64,000 nucleotides of DNA from Amycolatopsis iheyensis (GTDB lineage Bacteria; Actinomycetota; Actinomycetes; Mycobacteriales; Pseudonocardiaceae). The position numbers were made by a program, and so were the translations under genes. A model generated the notes under the pieces. It was not told the DNA's origin, searched no databases, and saw only the letters and a program-made list of their open reading frames with translations. Each line of letters opens with the position of its first letter. Position 1 is the stretch's first letter. Shown piece after piece: positions 24,406-33,254 of this stretch. The DNA is taken from contig NZ_JAMXQV010000009.1 in NCBI RefSeq assembly GCF_024703995.1, forward strand, positions 1-64,000. The letters are read 5' to 3'.

Positions 24406-26281
24406 GCGGACGCCCCGAAGTGGTCCAAGGCGGTGGGATCGGCCAGGACGTCCGGGCCCACGACGTCCTCCGGGCGGGCGCCCAGCAGGAGTTTCTTCAC
24501 GGGCAGCTCCAGTTTCTTCCCGGTGCGGTTGCGCGGGATCGCCGGGACGGCGGTGATCGTGTCCGGCACGTGCCGCGGCGACAACGCGCTCTTCAGGGCC
24601 GTCGTGATCTTCGCGCGCAGCGGCGCGTCCAAGGCGCTGTCGCGGAGCACGACGTAGAGGCGGAGGTCGCCGTTGCCGCCCGCCGGGTCTTCCAGGTGCA
24701 CGACGAGGGAGTCGTCGACCTCCGGCAGCTCCTCGACGACGGCGTAGAACTCGGCGGTGCCGAGCCGCACGCCACCGCGGTTCAGCGTGGCGTCCGACCG
24801 GCCCGCGATGACGCAGCTGCCGCCGGGGGAGAACCGGATCCAGTCGCCGTGGCGCCAGACACCCGGGTAGGTGGCGAAGTACGTCTCGCGGTAGCGCGAA
24901 CCGGTGTCGTCGCCCCAGAACCCGACCGGCATCGACGGCATCGGCGCGGTGATCACGAGCTCGCCGAGCTCGCCCACGACCGGAAGGCCGTGCTCGTCGA
25001 ACGCCTTCGCGTCGACCCCGAGGCACGGCCCGGAGATCTCGCCGTCGACCACCGGCTGCAGCGGGCCGCCCTGGACGATCCCGCTGCAGACGTCGGTGCC
25101 GCCGCTGCCGACGTTGAGCAGCACTTCGGGACCGAAGACGCCTCGCACCCAGTGGTAACCCTCGGCCGGCAAGGGGCTGCCGGCCGCCCCGAGCTGCCGC
25201 AGCGCGCTCAGGTCGTACTCCGACGCCGGGTCGAGACCGGCTTTCCGGCACGTCATCAGGAAAGCCGGGCTCGCGCCCATCAGTGTCGCGCGGGTTTCGG
25301 CCGCGAGCCGCCACTGCCACGCGAGGTCAGGGTGCAGCGGGTTGCCGTCGACGAGCACGATCGACGCGCCGGTGAGCAGGCCCGACACCAGCGCGTTCCA
25401 CATCATCCAGGCGGTGGTGGAGAACCACAGCATCCGGTCGCCGGGGCGCAGGTCCCAGCTGAGGCCGTGGTTCTTCAGGTGCTCGAGGAGGAGCCCGCCG
25501 TGGCCGTGCACGATCGCCTTCGGCTTGCCGGTGGTGCCGGAGGAGAACAGCACGCAGAGCGGGTGCGCGAACCCGACCGGCTCGAACCCGGCGCGCTTTC
25601 GGCCAGCAGGTCGGTCCAGTCCAGCGCGTCCGGGAGGCCGTGCTCGCCGTAGGGCACGTGGACGACGTGCTCGACGCTCGGCAGCCCGGCGCGGATCTCG
25701 GCGACTTCGGCGCGGCGGTCGACGTCCTTGGCGCCGTAGCGGTAGCCGGACACCGTGAGCAGCACGCGCGGTTCGACCTGGCCGAACCGGTCGACCACCG
25801 AGCGGGCGCCGAACTCCGGGGCGCAGGAGGCCCAGATCGCGCCGAGGCTCGCGGTCGCCAGGTACGCGACGACGGTTTCGGGGATGTTCGGCAGGTAGGC
25901 GACAACTCGGTCGCCGCGGCCGACCCCGAGCCGGGCCAGGCCCGCGCGGGCGCGCGAGACCTGGTCGCGCAGCTGCTCCCAGGTCAGCTCGACGCGGTCC
26001 CGGGTCTGGGAAAAGGCGATGACGGCGACTTCGTCCGCGGGGCCGCCGAGGGCGTGCTCGGCGTAGTTGAGGGTCGCGCCGGGGAACCACTCGGCGCCCG
26101 GCATCCGCCGGTCCGGCAGGACCGCGCTCGCCGGGGTGTGGAAGCGGACGCCGAAGAAGTCCTTGATCGACGTCCAGAAACCGTCGAGGTCGCGCACCGA
26201 CCAGCGGTGCAGCGCGGCGTAGTCCCCGAACACGTGGCCGCGGTCGGCCAGCCACGCCAGGTACCGGTCGATTTCGGTCAT
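24402..26281 (-). pseudogene. Acetoacetyl-CoA synthetase-like AMP-forming ligase, -1 frameshift
   Basis: The intact length would be about 626 residues, close to the usual 650. From the ATG at 26281 the N-terminal part (DGFWTSIKDFFGVRFHTPAS, WFPGATLNYAEHAL, YLPNIPETVVAYLATASLGA) reads in one frame to about 25600. The remainder (FAHPLCVLFSSGTTGKPKAI, TTAWMMWNALVSGL, RSDATLNRGGVRLGTAEFY, IPRNRTGKKLELPVKKLLLG) reads in another. The join lies in a GCGCGCCGGG tract near 25590-25605, consistent with one missing base. ATGA overlaps with both neighbours suggest it was recently intact. It would recycle acetoacetate or a related keto acid. Confidence 0.85.
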
Positions 26282-27054
26282 CGGCCGACCTTCCCGGCGC
26301 GCTTGTCCAGGAACGCCTGCATCCGCTCCTTGGCTTCGGCGCTGCCACCGGCCACCGCTGCCATCAGCGCCTCCAGCAGGTAGCCCTCGGCCGGGTTGGC
26401 CTCGGCGATGCGGGGGAGTGCCTGCAGCACGGCGAAGTTCGTGATCGGGGAGTTCGCGGCGATCTTGCGGGCCAGGCCCATCGCGTGCGCGAAGCCGTCG
26501 TCGGCGCGGTAGTGCGACAGCCCGGCGGCGTGGCCTTCGTCGGCGTCCAGCACCCGGCCGGTGAGCATCATGTCGGCCATCCGGTGCGTGCCGATCAGCC
26601 GCGGCACCCGCACCGACGCGCCACCGCCGACGAACAGCCCGCGCTGGCCCTCCGGCAGCGCGTAGAACGCCGAAGGCTCGGCGACGCGGATGTGCGCGGC
26701 CGCGGCGAGCTCCAGGCCACCGCCGACGACCGCGCCCTTGAGCACGGCGACCACCGGGACGCGGCCGCGTTCGAGCCGCTCGAAGGCGCGGTGCCACATC
26801 ATCGAGTGCTCCAGGCCCTCGAACGCGTCGCGCTCGGTCAGCTCCGAAAGGTCGAGCCCGGCCGAGAAGTGCTCGCCCACGGCGTCGAGCACGACGGCCT
26901 TGACCCCGTGGGGTGGGGCGCCGAAGAACGTTTCGAGGCCGAGCACGGTGGGGTCGTCGAGGGCGTTGCGCTTCTCGGGCCGGGCCAGCCGCAGCACGGC
27001 GACGTCGTCGTGCAGCTCCAGACGCAGCGACGGGGGCAGCAGGGGGATGGTCAT
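26278..27054 (-). CDS. Enoyl-CoA hydratase family protein
   Basis: 258 residues. Crotonase motifs: LARPEKRNALDDPTVLGLET, AVGEHFSAGLDLSELTE and LKGAVVGGGLELAAAAHIRV. The segment FYALPEGQRGLFVGGGASVR carries the catalytic acidic position. It probably hydrates the enoyl-CoA formed from the acid activated by the ligase upstream. ATGA overlaps with both neighbours. In the phenylpropenoid scheme it is the second step. Confidence 0.87.
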   Translation of the reverse strand: MTIPLLPPSLRLELHDDVAVLRLARPEKRNALDDPTVLGLETFFGAPPHGVKAVVLDAVGEHFSAGLDLSELTERDAFEGLEHSMMWHRAFERLERGRVPVVAVLKGAVVGGGLELAAAAHIRVAEPSAFYALPEGQRGLFVGGGASVRVPRLIGTHRMADMMLTGRVLDADEGHAAGLSHYRADDGFAHAMGLARKIAANSPITNFAVLQALPRIAEANPAEGYLLEALMAAVAGGSAEAKERMQAFLDKRAGKVGR

Positions 27055-28601
27055 GCAGGTCCGTTCGTGAAGGTTTCGGCGGCTCGCGCGCGCAGTTCGA
27101 CGCGGCGGATCTTGCCGGTCGCGTTGACCGGCAGGGCTTCGGTGAACTGCACGTGCCGGGGCACCTTGAAGCGCGCGAGGTGCTGTTCGAGGTGGGCGCG
27201 GAAGGCGGCTTCGGTCAGCCGGGAGCCGGGCCGCACGACGACGAACGCGACGCCGGCCTCGCCCCAGCGTTCGTCGGCCACCCCGACGACGGCGCACGCG
27301 TCGACCTCGTCGAGCCGGACGGCGACCGCCTCGATCTCGGCCGGGTAGACGTTCTCGCCGCCGGAGATGAGCAGGTCCTTGACGCGGTCGACGACGTGGG
27401 CCCAGCCGTCGTCTTCGACGCGGACGACGTCGCCGGTGCGGAACCATTCGTCCCGGACGAAGCTCGCTCGCGTTTCTTCGGGCCGGTTCCAGTAGCCGGG
27501 GAAGACGTGCGGGCCGCGCACCAGCAGCTCGGCGGGCGTGCCGCCGAGCGGCTCGGGGGTGAGCTCGGGCCCGAGCGCGGCCACGTCGGTGAAGAAGTGC
27601 GGCACGCCCGCGGCGACCGGGTGGGCGAGGGTGCCTTCGTGGGTGGCCATCGAGACCCCGGGCGAAGCCTCGGTCATGCCGTAGCCTTGGAGGACCTTGA
27701 CCCCGCGGTCGAGCCACGCGCGAGCGACGCGCTCGGCCACCGGCGACCCGCCGTAGAGCACGCACGTCAGCGAGCTGAGGTCCGTGCGGTCCCAGGATTC
27801 GTGCCGGCACAGCATCTCCAGCATCGTGGGGACCGCGGAGAAGCTCGTGATCCCGGCTTCGCCGATCCGCGCGAGGACGGCGCCCGGGTCGACCTTCGCC
27901 ATCGGCTCGACGCTGCCGCCCTTGAACAACGTCGGCAGGGTGATCTGGCCCAGCCCGACGCAGTGGAACAGCGGGGCGAGGCACAGCGCCTTGTCGGTCC
28001 CCAGGACGTCGAGGTGGGCGAGCTGGTTGACGGTGTTCCAGGTGAGGTTGCCGTGGGTGAGGACCGCCGCCTTCGGCCGCCCGGTCGTGCCGGAGGTGTA
28101 GAGCAGCAGGCAGGGGTCCTCGAGCCGGACTTCGGTGGCCGGCGGGGGTCCGGCCGCGGCGAGCTCGGCTTCGAAGTCCAGCCCGCCGGCCGGGCAGGAC
28201 TCCGGCCGGGTCGCGATGACGTGCCGCAGGGTGTCCGGCCGCGGGCCCGCGACCAGCTCGTCGGTGTCCGGGCTGTGCACGAGCACGGAAGCGCCGCTGT
28301 CGCCCAGCATGTAGTGGATCTCCGCGTGGGCGAGCCGGTAGTTGAGGGGGACGAAGATCGCGCCGCAGCGGGCGGTCGCGAAGAGCGTCTCGAACACGGT
28401 GATGTCGTTGACGCCGAGGTAGGCGACGCGGTCGCCGGGGCGCACGCCGAGCCGGGTCAGCGCGGCGGCCAGCCGGTCGACGCGCTCGGCGAGCCCGGCG
28501 TAGGTCAGCGTGCGGCCGGCCTGCACGAGCGCGGTGCGCCCGGGGGAGATCCGGGCCCGGCGCGCGGGCCAGCTGCCCAGCCCGAAGTCGGCGGGGGTCA
28601 C
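27051..28601 (-). CDS. Acyl-CoA synthetase (phenylpropenoid-type CoA ligase candidate)
   Basis: 516 residues from the GTG at 28601, which has AGGAGGCG upstream; the frame extends to 28772 but through the promoter. ANL motifs: LLYTSGTTGRPKAAVLTHGN, LFHCVGLGQ, YGMTEASPG, WFRTGDVVRVEDDGW, VKDLLISGGENVYPAEIE and the C-terminal LPVNATGKIRRVEL with the catalytic lysine. First gene of the operon that includes hydratase, dehydrogenase and amidohydrolase. It would charge a cinnamic- or hydroxycinnamic-type acid with CoA; the exact substrate is inferred from context. Confidence 0.85.
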   Translation of the reverse strand: MTPADFGLGSWPARRARISPGRTALVQAGRTLTYAGLAERVDRLAAALTRLGVRPGDRVAYLGVNDITVFETLFATARCGAIFVPLNYRLAHAEIHYMLGDSGASVLVHSPDTDELVAGPRPDTLRHVIATRPESCPAGGLDFEAELAAAGPPPATEVRLEDPCLLLYTSGTTGRPKAAVLTHGNLTWNTVNQLAHLDVLGTDKALCLAPLFHCVGLGQITLPTLFKGGSVEPMAKVDPGAVLARIGEAGITSFSAVPTMLEMLCRHESWDRTDLSSLTCVLYGGSPVAERVARAWLDRGVKVLQGYGMTEASPGVSMATHEGTLAHPVAAGVPHFFTDVAALGPELTPEPLGGTPAELLVRGPHVFPGYWNRPEETRASFVRDEWFRTGDVVRVEDDGWAHVVDRVKDLLISGGENVYPAEIEAVAVRLDEVDACAVVGVADERWGEAGVAFVVVRPGSRLTEAAFRAHLEQHLARFKVPRHVQFTEALPVNATGKIRRVELRARAAETFTNGPA

Positions 28602-28625
28602 GGCGTCGCCTCCTATATAAGGAAC

Positions 28626-28641
28626 CCTGATATGCATCAGG
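28626..28641. promoter_or_regulatory. Palindromic operator candidate upstream of the CoA-ligase operon
   Basis: CCTGATATGCATCAGG: perfect six-base arms with a four-base spacer, 25 bases upstream of the ligase start, in the 291-base gap 28602-28892 shared with the STAS gene. No regulator gene is adjacent. The rest of the gap holds nothing I can name. Confidence 0.5.
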
Positions 28642-28892
28642 ATGCGCACGAGCCGCCGGACTGTCAAGGGTGCGCCGGATTCCCCCGGACGGGTGGTTTG
28701 GGCGAGGGGGTGGCCGACCGCGTGCGGCGGTGTCGAGTTCGGCCGTTGGCGGGGTTGCGCCGTTTGGATCAAAGGCTAGGCTGCCAAGAACGGTTCAGCA
28801 GCAAAGCCGTTCCCCCTCCCAGCTTCGGCAGCGTTCGTGCGGGCCGGGTTCGACCCGCTCGCCACGTCATCTGCGAATGAAGGCGTGTATTG

Positions 28893-29318
28893 ATGTTAGT
28901 CGTCCAGCCCCCCGCGACGGCGATCCCCGTAACGCCGTCGCCCCGCGCCCCGCGCAGCGCGTTCGACATCCAGGTGATCCGCCCGTACTTCGGCGCGGTG
29001 ATGATCCGGATCCGCGGCGCCCTCGACGAAGACAGCGCGCCCCAGCTCCGCTCGGCGCTGAGCACGTGGGCGCACCGCCGGTTCCCGGTCCTGGTGCTCG
29101 ACCTCTCGGAGGTCGACTTCCTCGACGGCGACGGGCTCGCCGTCCTCGGCGACATCCAGGTCCGCACCCAGCGGGAGAACGCGACGCTCCGCATCGTCAC
29201 CGGCGACAACCGGATCGTCCGCCGGGCCCTCTCGGCGAGCGGCTTGGACCACGCCCTCAACGTGAGCCGGCTGCCGTCCGGGTGGGAGCGCGCGACGGAG
29301 ATCCCCAGCCAGAGCTGA
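28893..29318 (+). CDS. STAS-domain protein, anti-sigma-factor-antagonist-like without the usual serine
   Basis: 141 residues. STAS fold: VMIRIRGALDEDSAPQLRSA, then VLVLDLSEVDFLDGDGLAVL. In SpoIIAA/RsbV proteins the last block reads DSSGL or DSxGL with a phosphorylated serine. Here it reads DGDGL, so the serine is missing and an aspartate sits beside it. The second codon after the ATG at 28893 is TTA (28896-28898), a rare codon that in Streptomyces needs the bldA tRNA. A TTG at 28890 directly precedes the ATG and could be the start. Convergent with the siderophore gene. Confidence 0.85.
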   Translation: MLVVQPPATAIPVTPSPRAPRSAFDIQVIRPYFGAVMIRIRGALDEDSAPQLRSALSTWAHRRFPVLVLDLSEVDFLDGDGLAVLGDIQVRTQRENATLRIVTGDNRIVRRALSASGLDHALNVSRLPSGWERATEIPSQS

Positions 29319-29335
29319 GTTGCCCGCGCGCGGGA

Positions 29336-30166
29336 TCAGTGGGCGCGGCCGGCCTTCCAGTAGCCGCAGAACATGATGTCCTGCTTCGGGATCCCGGCCC
29401 GCACCCAATGGCGCCGCAGCGACACCGCGAGCGTCGACTCGCCGACCACCCACGCGTGGGCCGGTGTCGTCGGCGTGGGCAGGTCCTGGGCCGCGGCCAG
29501 CGCCGTCTGCCCGGGTGTCGCGCCGCGGGTGCGGGGCAGCCAGGTGACCTCGATCCCGGGCGGGGCGTCGAGCGGCTGCTCGTCGTCGGCGTCCGGGAGC
29601 TCGATCACCGCGTGCCCGGTCGCCGACCGCGGCAGCGAGCCGAGCACGCCCGCGATCGCCGGCAGGCCCGTTTCGTCCGCCACCAGCAGGAAGTGCGTGC
29701 GGTCGGGCGCGGGGTTGAAGCCGATGCCCTCGTCGAGGATCGCGACGGCGTCGCCGCGGGCGCACCGCTGCGCCCAGAGCGCCGCCGGGCCGGCCGTGCC
29801 GTCGGCTTCCGAACCGTGCAGCACGAAGTCGACGTCGAGCTCCGGGCCGTCCGGCCCGTCCGGGCGGAACGCGCGGACCGTGTAGTTCCGCAGCACCGGG
29901 CGGCTCGTCTTGGCGATCGTCAGGTACTTGGCGTACGCCAGCGCGTTGAGCGTCTTCGGCAGCCGCGCCAGTGAACCCTCGGCCACCGGGATGAACAGCC
30001 GGAACCACTGGTCGAACCCCATCGGCCGGAACGCGGTGACGTCGTCCTGGCCGATGGTCACCCGGGCGAAGTGCGGTGAGATCCGTTCGCGGCGCAGCAC
30101 GCGGAGCGTGAGCAGTTCTGCCGACTCCGGCTTGATCCGCGTGGCCGTGAGGTTCTGCCGCGCCAT
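29336..30166 (-). CDS. Siderophore-interacting protein (FAD-dependent ferric-siderophore reductase)
   Basis: 276 residues. FAD_binding_9 domain with RNYTVRAFRPDG (RxYTxR motif binding FAD), MGFDQWFRLFIP and ERISPHFARVTI at the start. The SIP C-terminal domain contains LLVADETGLPAIAGVLGSLP, WVVGESTLAVSLRRH and the family ending DIMFCGYWKAGRAH. It releases iron from imported ferric siderophores in the cytoplasm. The ATG at 30166 has GGAGGAG upstream and an iron box twelve bases before it. Confidence 0.92.
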   Translation of the reverse strand: MARQNLTATRIKPESAELLTLRVLRRERISPHFARVTIGQDDVTAFRPMGFDQWFRLFIPVAEGSLARLPKTLNALAYAKYLTIAKTSRPVLRNYTVRAFRPDGPDGPELDVDFVLHGSEADGTAGPAALWAQRCARGDAVAILDEGIGFNPAPDRTHFLLVADETGLPAIAGVLGSLPRSATGHAVIELPDADDEQPLDAPPGIEVTWLPRTRGATPGQTALAAAQDLPTPTTPAHAWVVGESTLAVSLRRHWVRAGIPKQDIMFCGYWKAGRAH

Positions 30167-30177
30167 CGCTCCTCCAG

Positions 30178-30196
30178 TTAGGTTAGGCTGCCCTTG
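30178..30196 (-). promoter_or_regulatory. IdeR/DtxR iron box
   Basis: TTAGGTTAGGCTGCCCTTG matches the DtxR/IdeR consensus TTAGGTTAGGCTAACCTAA at 15 of 19 positions. It lies just upstream of the siderophore-interacting protein and overlaps the stop codon of the epimerase gene, so repression when iron is plentiful is expected. Confidence 0.75.
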
Positions 30197-31113
30197 CTTT
30201 CCGGAGTGTAGCGCACGAGGCCCTCGATCGTCTCCCGCAGCGCGTCGTCGGTCGGCGTTGGCTCGATCCCGAACGCGGCCGTGGCGGCGGCGGAGTCGAG
30301 CGCGAACGGCCGCCGCAGCTGGTACTGCACCTCGACCAGCTCCCGCGCGTCCGCGGTGAAGATCCCGGCCAGGCGCAAGACGAACCCGGGCATCGTGGTG
30401 ACCCGGGCGGCGGGCGCGCCGGCCAGTTCGGCGGCGCGGGTCGCGAGCCGGCGCAACGACATCGCGGGCGCGGTCGGCACGTGCCACGCCCGGCCCCAGG
30501 CCCGCTCGTCGGCCGCGACGGCGACCAGTGTGCGGGCGACGTCGCCGACGTAGGTCCAGCTGTGCGGCGCGTCCGGGTCGGCCGGCGCCGGCGCGCGCTT
30601 GCCGGCGAGCACCTTGGGCAGCACCAGGGCGCTGAACGACGACAGCGTGCCGGCGCCGAGGTAGTCGGAGCCACGCACCTCCGCCGTGCGGATCCGGCCG
30701 GCTTCGTGTGCGGCCAGCGCGTCGGCCCACAGCCGCGCCCGCACCTCGCCCTTCACCGAGTTCGGGCGCATCGGCAGGTTTTCGGTGATCGGGCCGTCGA
30801 CGGCGCCGTAGCCGTAGAGGTTGCCGGTGGTGACGAGCACCGCGCCGCTGGTCTCGGCCGCGTGCAGGAGCGCCGCGCCGAGCGGCGGCCAGTCGGTGGG
30901 CCAGCGGTGGTACGCGGGGCCCGCGCAGTTGTAGAGCGCGACTGCGCCTTCTGCGTGCCGGGCCAGGGCTTCGGCGTCGGTGGCGTCGGCGGCGACACCG
31001 TTCGGGCCGGTTCCGCGGCGGCTGAGCACGCGGACCTCTTCGCCGCGCGCGGTGAGCAACCGGGCGGTGGCCGATCCGACGGGACCGGCGCCGACGATGA
31101 CGTGCAGGGACAT
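30178..31113 (-). CDS. NAD-dependent epimerase/dehydratase (extended SDR-like)
   Basis: 311 residues. The nucleotide-binding start is VIVGAGPVGSATARLLTARG, with VRVLSRRG after it; the segment LVTTGNLYGYGAVDGP carries the tyrosine of an atypical YxxxK region. It resembles SDR proteins annotated as NAD-dependent epimerases with unknown substrates. The ATG at 31113 is preferred; the longer frame crosses a palindromic operator. Divergent from the TetR gene at 31229 with two shared operators, so it is probably its regulated target. Confidence 0.8.
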   Translation of the reverse strand: MSLHVIVGAGPVGSATARLLTARGEEVRVLSRRGTGPNGVAADATDAEALARHAEGAVALYNCAGPAYHRWPTDWPPLGAALLHAAETSGAVLVTTGNLYGYGAVDGPITENLPMRPNSVKGEVRARLWADALAAHEAGRIRTAEVRGSDYLGAGTLSSFSALVLPKVLAGKRAPAPADPDAPHSWTYVGDVARTLVAVAADERAWGRAWHVPTAPAMSLRRLATRAAELAGAPAARVTTMPGFVLRLAGIFTADARELVEVQYQLRRPFALDSAAATAAFGIEPTPTDDALRETIEGLVRYTPESKGSLT

Positions 31114-31136
31114 GGGGACCACCACTTCCGGCTGGT

Positions 31137-31155
31137 TCGAGAACGGTGTTCTCGA
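31137..31155. promoter_or_regulatory. TetR operator near the epimerase gene
   Basis: TCGAGAACGGTGTTCTCGA, perfect eight-base arms around a three-base centre, 24 bases upstream of the epimerase start. It is matched by the site at 31190. Confidence 0.8.
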
Positions 31156-31189
31156 CTGGGAACACCGTACTGAGCAGTTCGGCGAGCCG

Positions 31190-31208
31190 TCAAGAACACT
31201 GTTCTCGA
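31190..31208. promoter_or_regulatory. TetR operator near the tetR gene
   Basis: TCAAGAACACTGTTCTCGA, the same palindrome with a few changes, 21 bases before the TetR start. Confidence 0.78.
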
Positions 31209-31228
31209 AGAAGTACGGGTGATCTCCG

Positions 31229-31921
31229 GTGTGCGACACTGGGGCCGTGTCCGCCTCGTCGTTGCGTGCCCGGGTCCGCTCGGAGATGCACCAGGAGATC
31301 AAGGAAGTCGCCCGCCGCCGCCTGGCCGAGGAGGGCGCGAACCTGTCGCTGCGCGCGGTCGCGAGGGACATGGGCATCGTGGCGTCGGCGCTGTATCGGT
31401 ACTTCCCGAGCCGCGACGCGCTGCTGACGGCGTTGATCATCGACGGGTACGAGAGCCTGGGCGCCGCGGCGGTGGCCGCCGAAGCCGAAGTCGCCCGCGA
31501 AGACCTGCGTGGCCGGTGGCTCGCGGTCTGCCGTGCGGTGCGCTCCTGGGCGCTGGCTCACCCGGCCGAGTACGGCCTGCTCTACGGCAACCCGGTGCCG
31601 GGCTACGCGGCCCCGCCGGAGACGGCGGTCCCGGCGTCGGCGGTGATCCTCCTGCTGGCGGCGATCGTCGGCGAGGCCCCCGGATCCCCGGCGGGGCCTC
31701 CGCTGCCGGCTCCGGTCCGCACGGACCTGCGGCGGCTGATCGAGCAGCAGGGAGGCGACCTGCCGGAGGAGCGGCTGGACCGGGCGCTGCTCGCCTGGAC
31801 GCACCTGTTCGGCCAGGTCGGCTTCGAGGTCTTCAACCGCCTGCAGGACATGATCCAGGCCCGCGCGGAGTACTTCGACCACCACATGGGGCTGGTGGCC
31901 GACCTCGCGGGCGTGCCCTGA
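31229..31921 (+). CDS. TetR-family repressor
   Basis: 230 residues from the GTG at 31229; a GTG at 31247 is an alternative start. Helix-turn-helix region: RRRLAEEGANLSLRAVARDM followed by GIVASALYRYFPSRDALLTA. The C-terminal domain (LAHPAEYGLLYGNPVPGYA) belongs to the TetR_C_13-like group seen in actinomycetes. Divergent from the epimerase with two operators between them, so likely autoregulated. The inducer is unknown. Confidence 0.9.
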   Translation: MCDTGAVSASSLRARVRSEMHQEIKEVARRRLAEEGANLSLRAVARDMGIVASALYRYFPSRDALLTALIIDGYESLGAAAVAAEAEVAREDLRGRWLAVCRAVRSWALAHPAEYGLLYGNPVPGYAAPPETAVPASAVILLLAAIVGEAPGSPAGPPLPAPVRTDLRRLIEQQGGDLPEERLDRALLAWTHLFGQVGFEVFNRLQDMIQARAEYFDHHMGLVADLAGVP

Positions 31922-32012
31922 CTCGGTCCGAAAGGCGTTGGGCCGCTTCGAGGAACGAAGGCCTGCGGCAGGTTCCCGCGCATCCTCGAACTGCGGCTTC
32001 CGCCGCGGCCGG

Positions 32013-33254
32013 TCAGCTGCTGCGCTCCCCGCGCTCACGCATGCTCTGCAGGAACGCCAGCGGATCCTGCCCGAACCGCTCCTTCGCGCGCCCTCGGATC
32101 ACCGTCGTCACTCCGGCCGCGCCCACCGTCCACACCGCGACCACCGCGACCACCGCCGGGGCCGGCAGGACCCGGTCCAGCAGCGCGAGGCACACCGTCG
32201 CCGCCAGGACCGCGACGCGGGCCACGGTGAAGTACCAGCGGCGGGAACCGACCGCGAACACCCGGGTGCCGGCCAGGTACATCGTCACGCCCACCGTCGT
32301 GAACCACATCGCCGCCCGGGGCGGGGACTCGTGCACGGACAGGTTCACCCCGCCCGCTATCAGCAGCAGCGCGAACGCCGGCATCAGGTGACCGCCCGCG
32401 TACAGCGAATACGCGAGCGCCGGGTTGCCGCCCGAGAGGTCGAGCATCCGCTCGTAGATCTCCACCGCCGAGGTGAAGTACACCCACCACAGCGCCCCCG
32501 CCAGCACCAGCCCGCCGACCAGCGCGAGCCAGTAGCCGAGGTTGTCCGACGGACGTTCGAGCGCCGCCGTGCCGACCGTGATCACCAGCTCGCCGAGCAG
32601 CAGGATCATGAAGAGCCCGAACCGCTCGGCGAGGTGGGCCGAGTCGACCTTGAGGTTCGGGTCGCGCGGCGGCGTGAACATCAGCCGCCAGCGGGCTTCC
32701 CGGGTGGGCCGCTCGCGAGGGCGGCCCCGCTCCCGGTCGCCGAGCAGCAGGAACCCGGCCTCCTGCACCAGTGCGACCACCCAGAACGCCCACGTGTGCC
32801 CGGTGAACGCCGACACGCCGAACAGGACTGCCGAGAACGTGTAGCCCCAGCTGATCCGGCTCTGGTCGAGCTCCGCCTTGGCCGGCCACCGGTGCGCGGC
32901 GGCCAGGATCAGCCGGACGCCGGCCATCGCGGCCGCGAACACCGCGGGATGACCCTCGAAGACGTGGTGCGCCTGGGTCGCCGCGATCGCGCAGGGGATC
33001 GTGCCGGCGAGCACGAACAGCCGGTCGGCGGCGCGGCTGTCGTCGCCGCGGCGGTTGTAGAGCACCGCGAAGCCGATCCACGTCCACCAGAGCGTCGCGA
33101 ACAGGCCGAAGGATTGGCCGGCGCGCGCCCAGCCCGGATCCGCGACGACGCCGTGTGCCACCTGGCCCACCGCGAACACGAAGACCAGGTCGAAGTACAG
33201 CTCGACCCACCCGACCCGCTTGCCGCGGCCGGTGGTGTCGTCCACATCTGTCAC
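32013..33254 (-). CDS. Low-temperature-requirement protein A (LtrA) family membrane protein
   Basis: 413 residues with about ten to twelve hydrophobic helices. The signature start VGWVELYFDLVFVFAVGQVA and the middle motif AERFGLFMILLLGELVITVG are the conserved LtrA blocks. The family was named after a Listeria cold-growth phenotype; its biochemical role is unknown. The ATG at 33254 is followed by a short charged N-terminus. It converges with the TetR gene; the 91 bases between them hold no clear gene. Confidence 0.88.
   Translation of the reverse strand: MTDVDDTTGRGKRVGWVELYFDLVFVFAVGQVAHGVVADPGWARAGQSFGLFATLWWTWIGFAVLYNRRGDDSRAADRLFVLAGTIPCAIAATQAHHVFEGHPAVFAAAMAGVRLILAAAHRWPAKAELDQSRISWGYTFSAVLFGVSAFTGHTWAFWVVALVQEAGFLLLGDRERGRPRERPTREARWRLMFTPPRDPNLKVDSAHLAERFGLFMILLLGELVITVGTAALERPSDNLGYWLALVGGLVLAGALWWVYFTSAVEIYERMLDLSGGNPALAYSLYAGGHLMPAFALLLIAGGVNLSVHESPPRAAMWFTTVGVTMYLAGTRVFAVGSRRWYFTVARVAVLAATVCLALLDRVLPAPAVVAVVAVWTVGAAGVTTVIRGRAKERFGQDPLAFLQSMRERGERSS

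Noticed and set aside
28740..28790. SigB-type promoter before the STAS gene
   Set aside because: GTTTGGATCAAAGGCTAGGC has a GTTT but no convincing -10 at a sensible distance.
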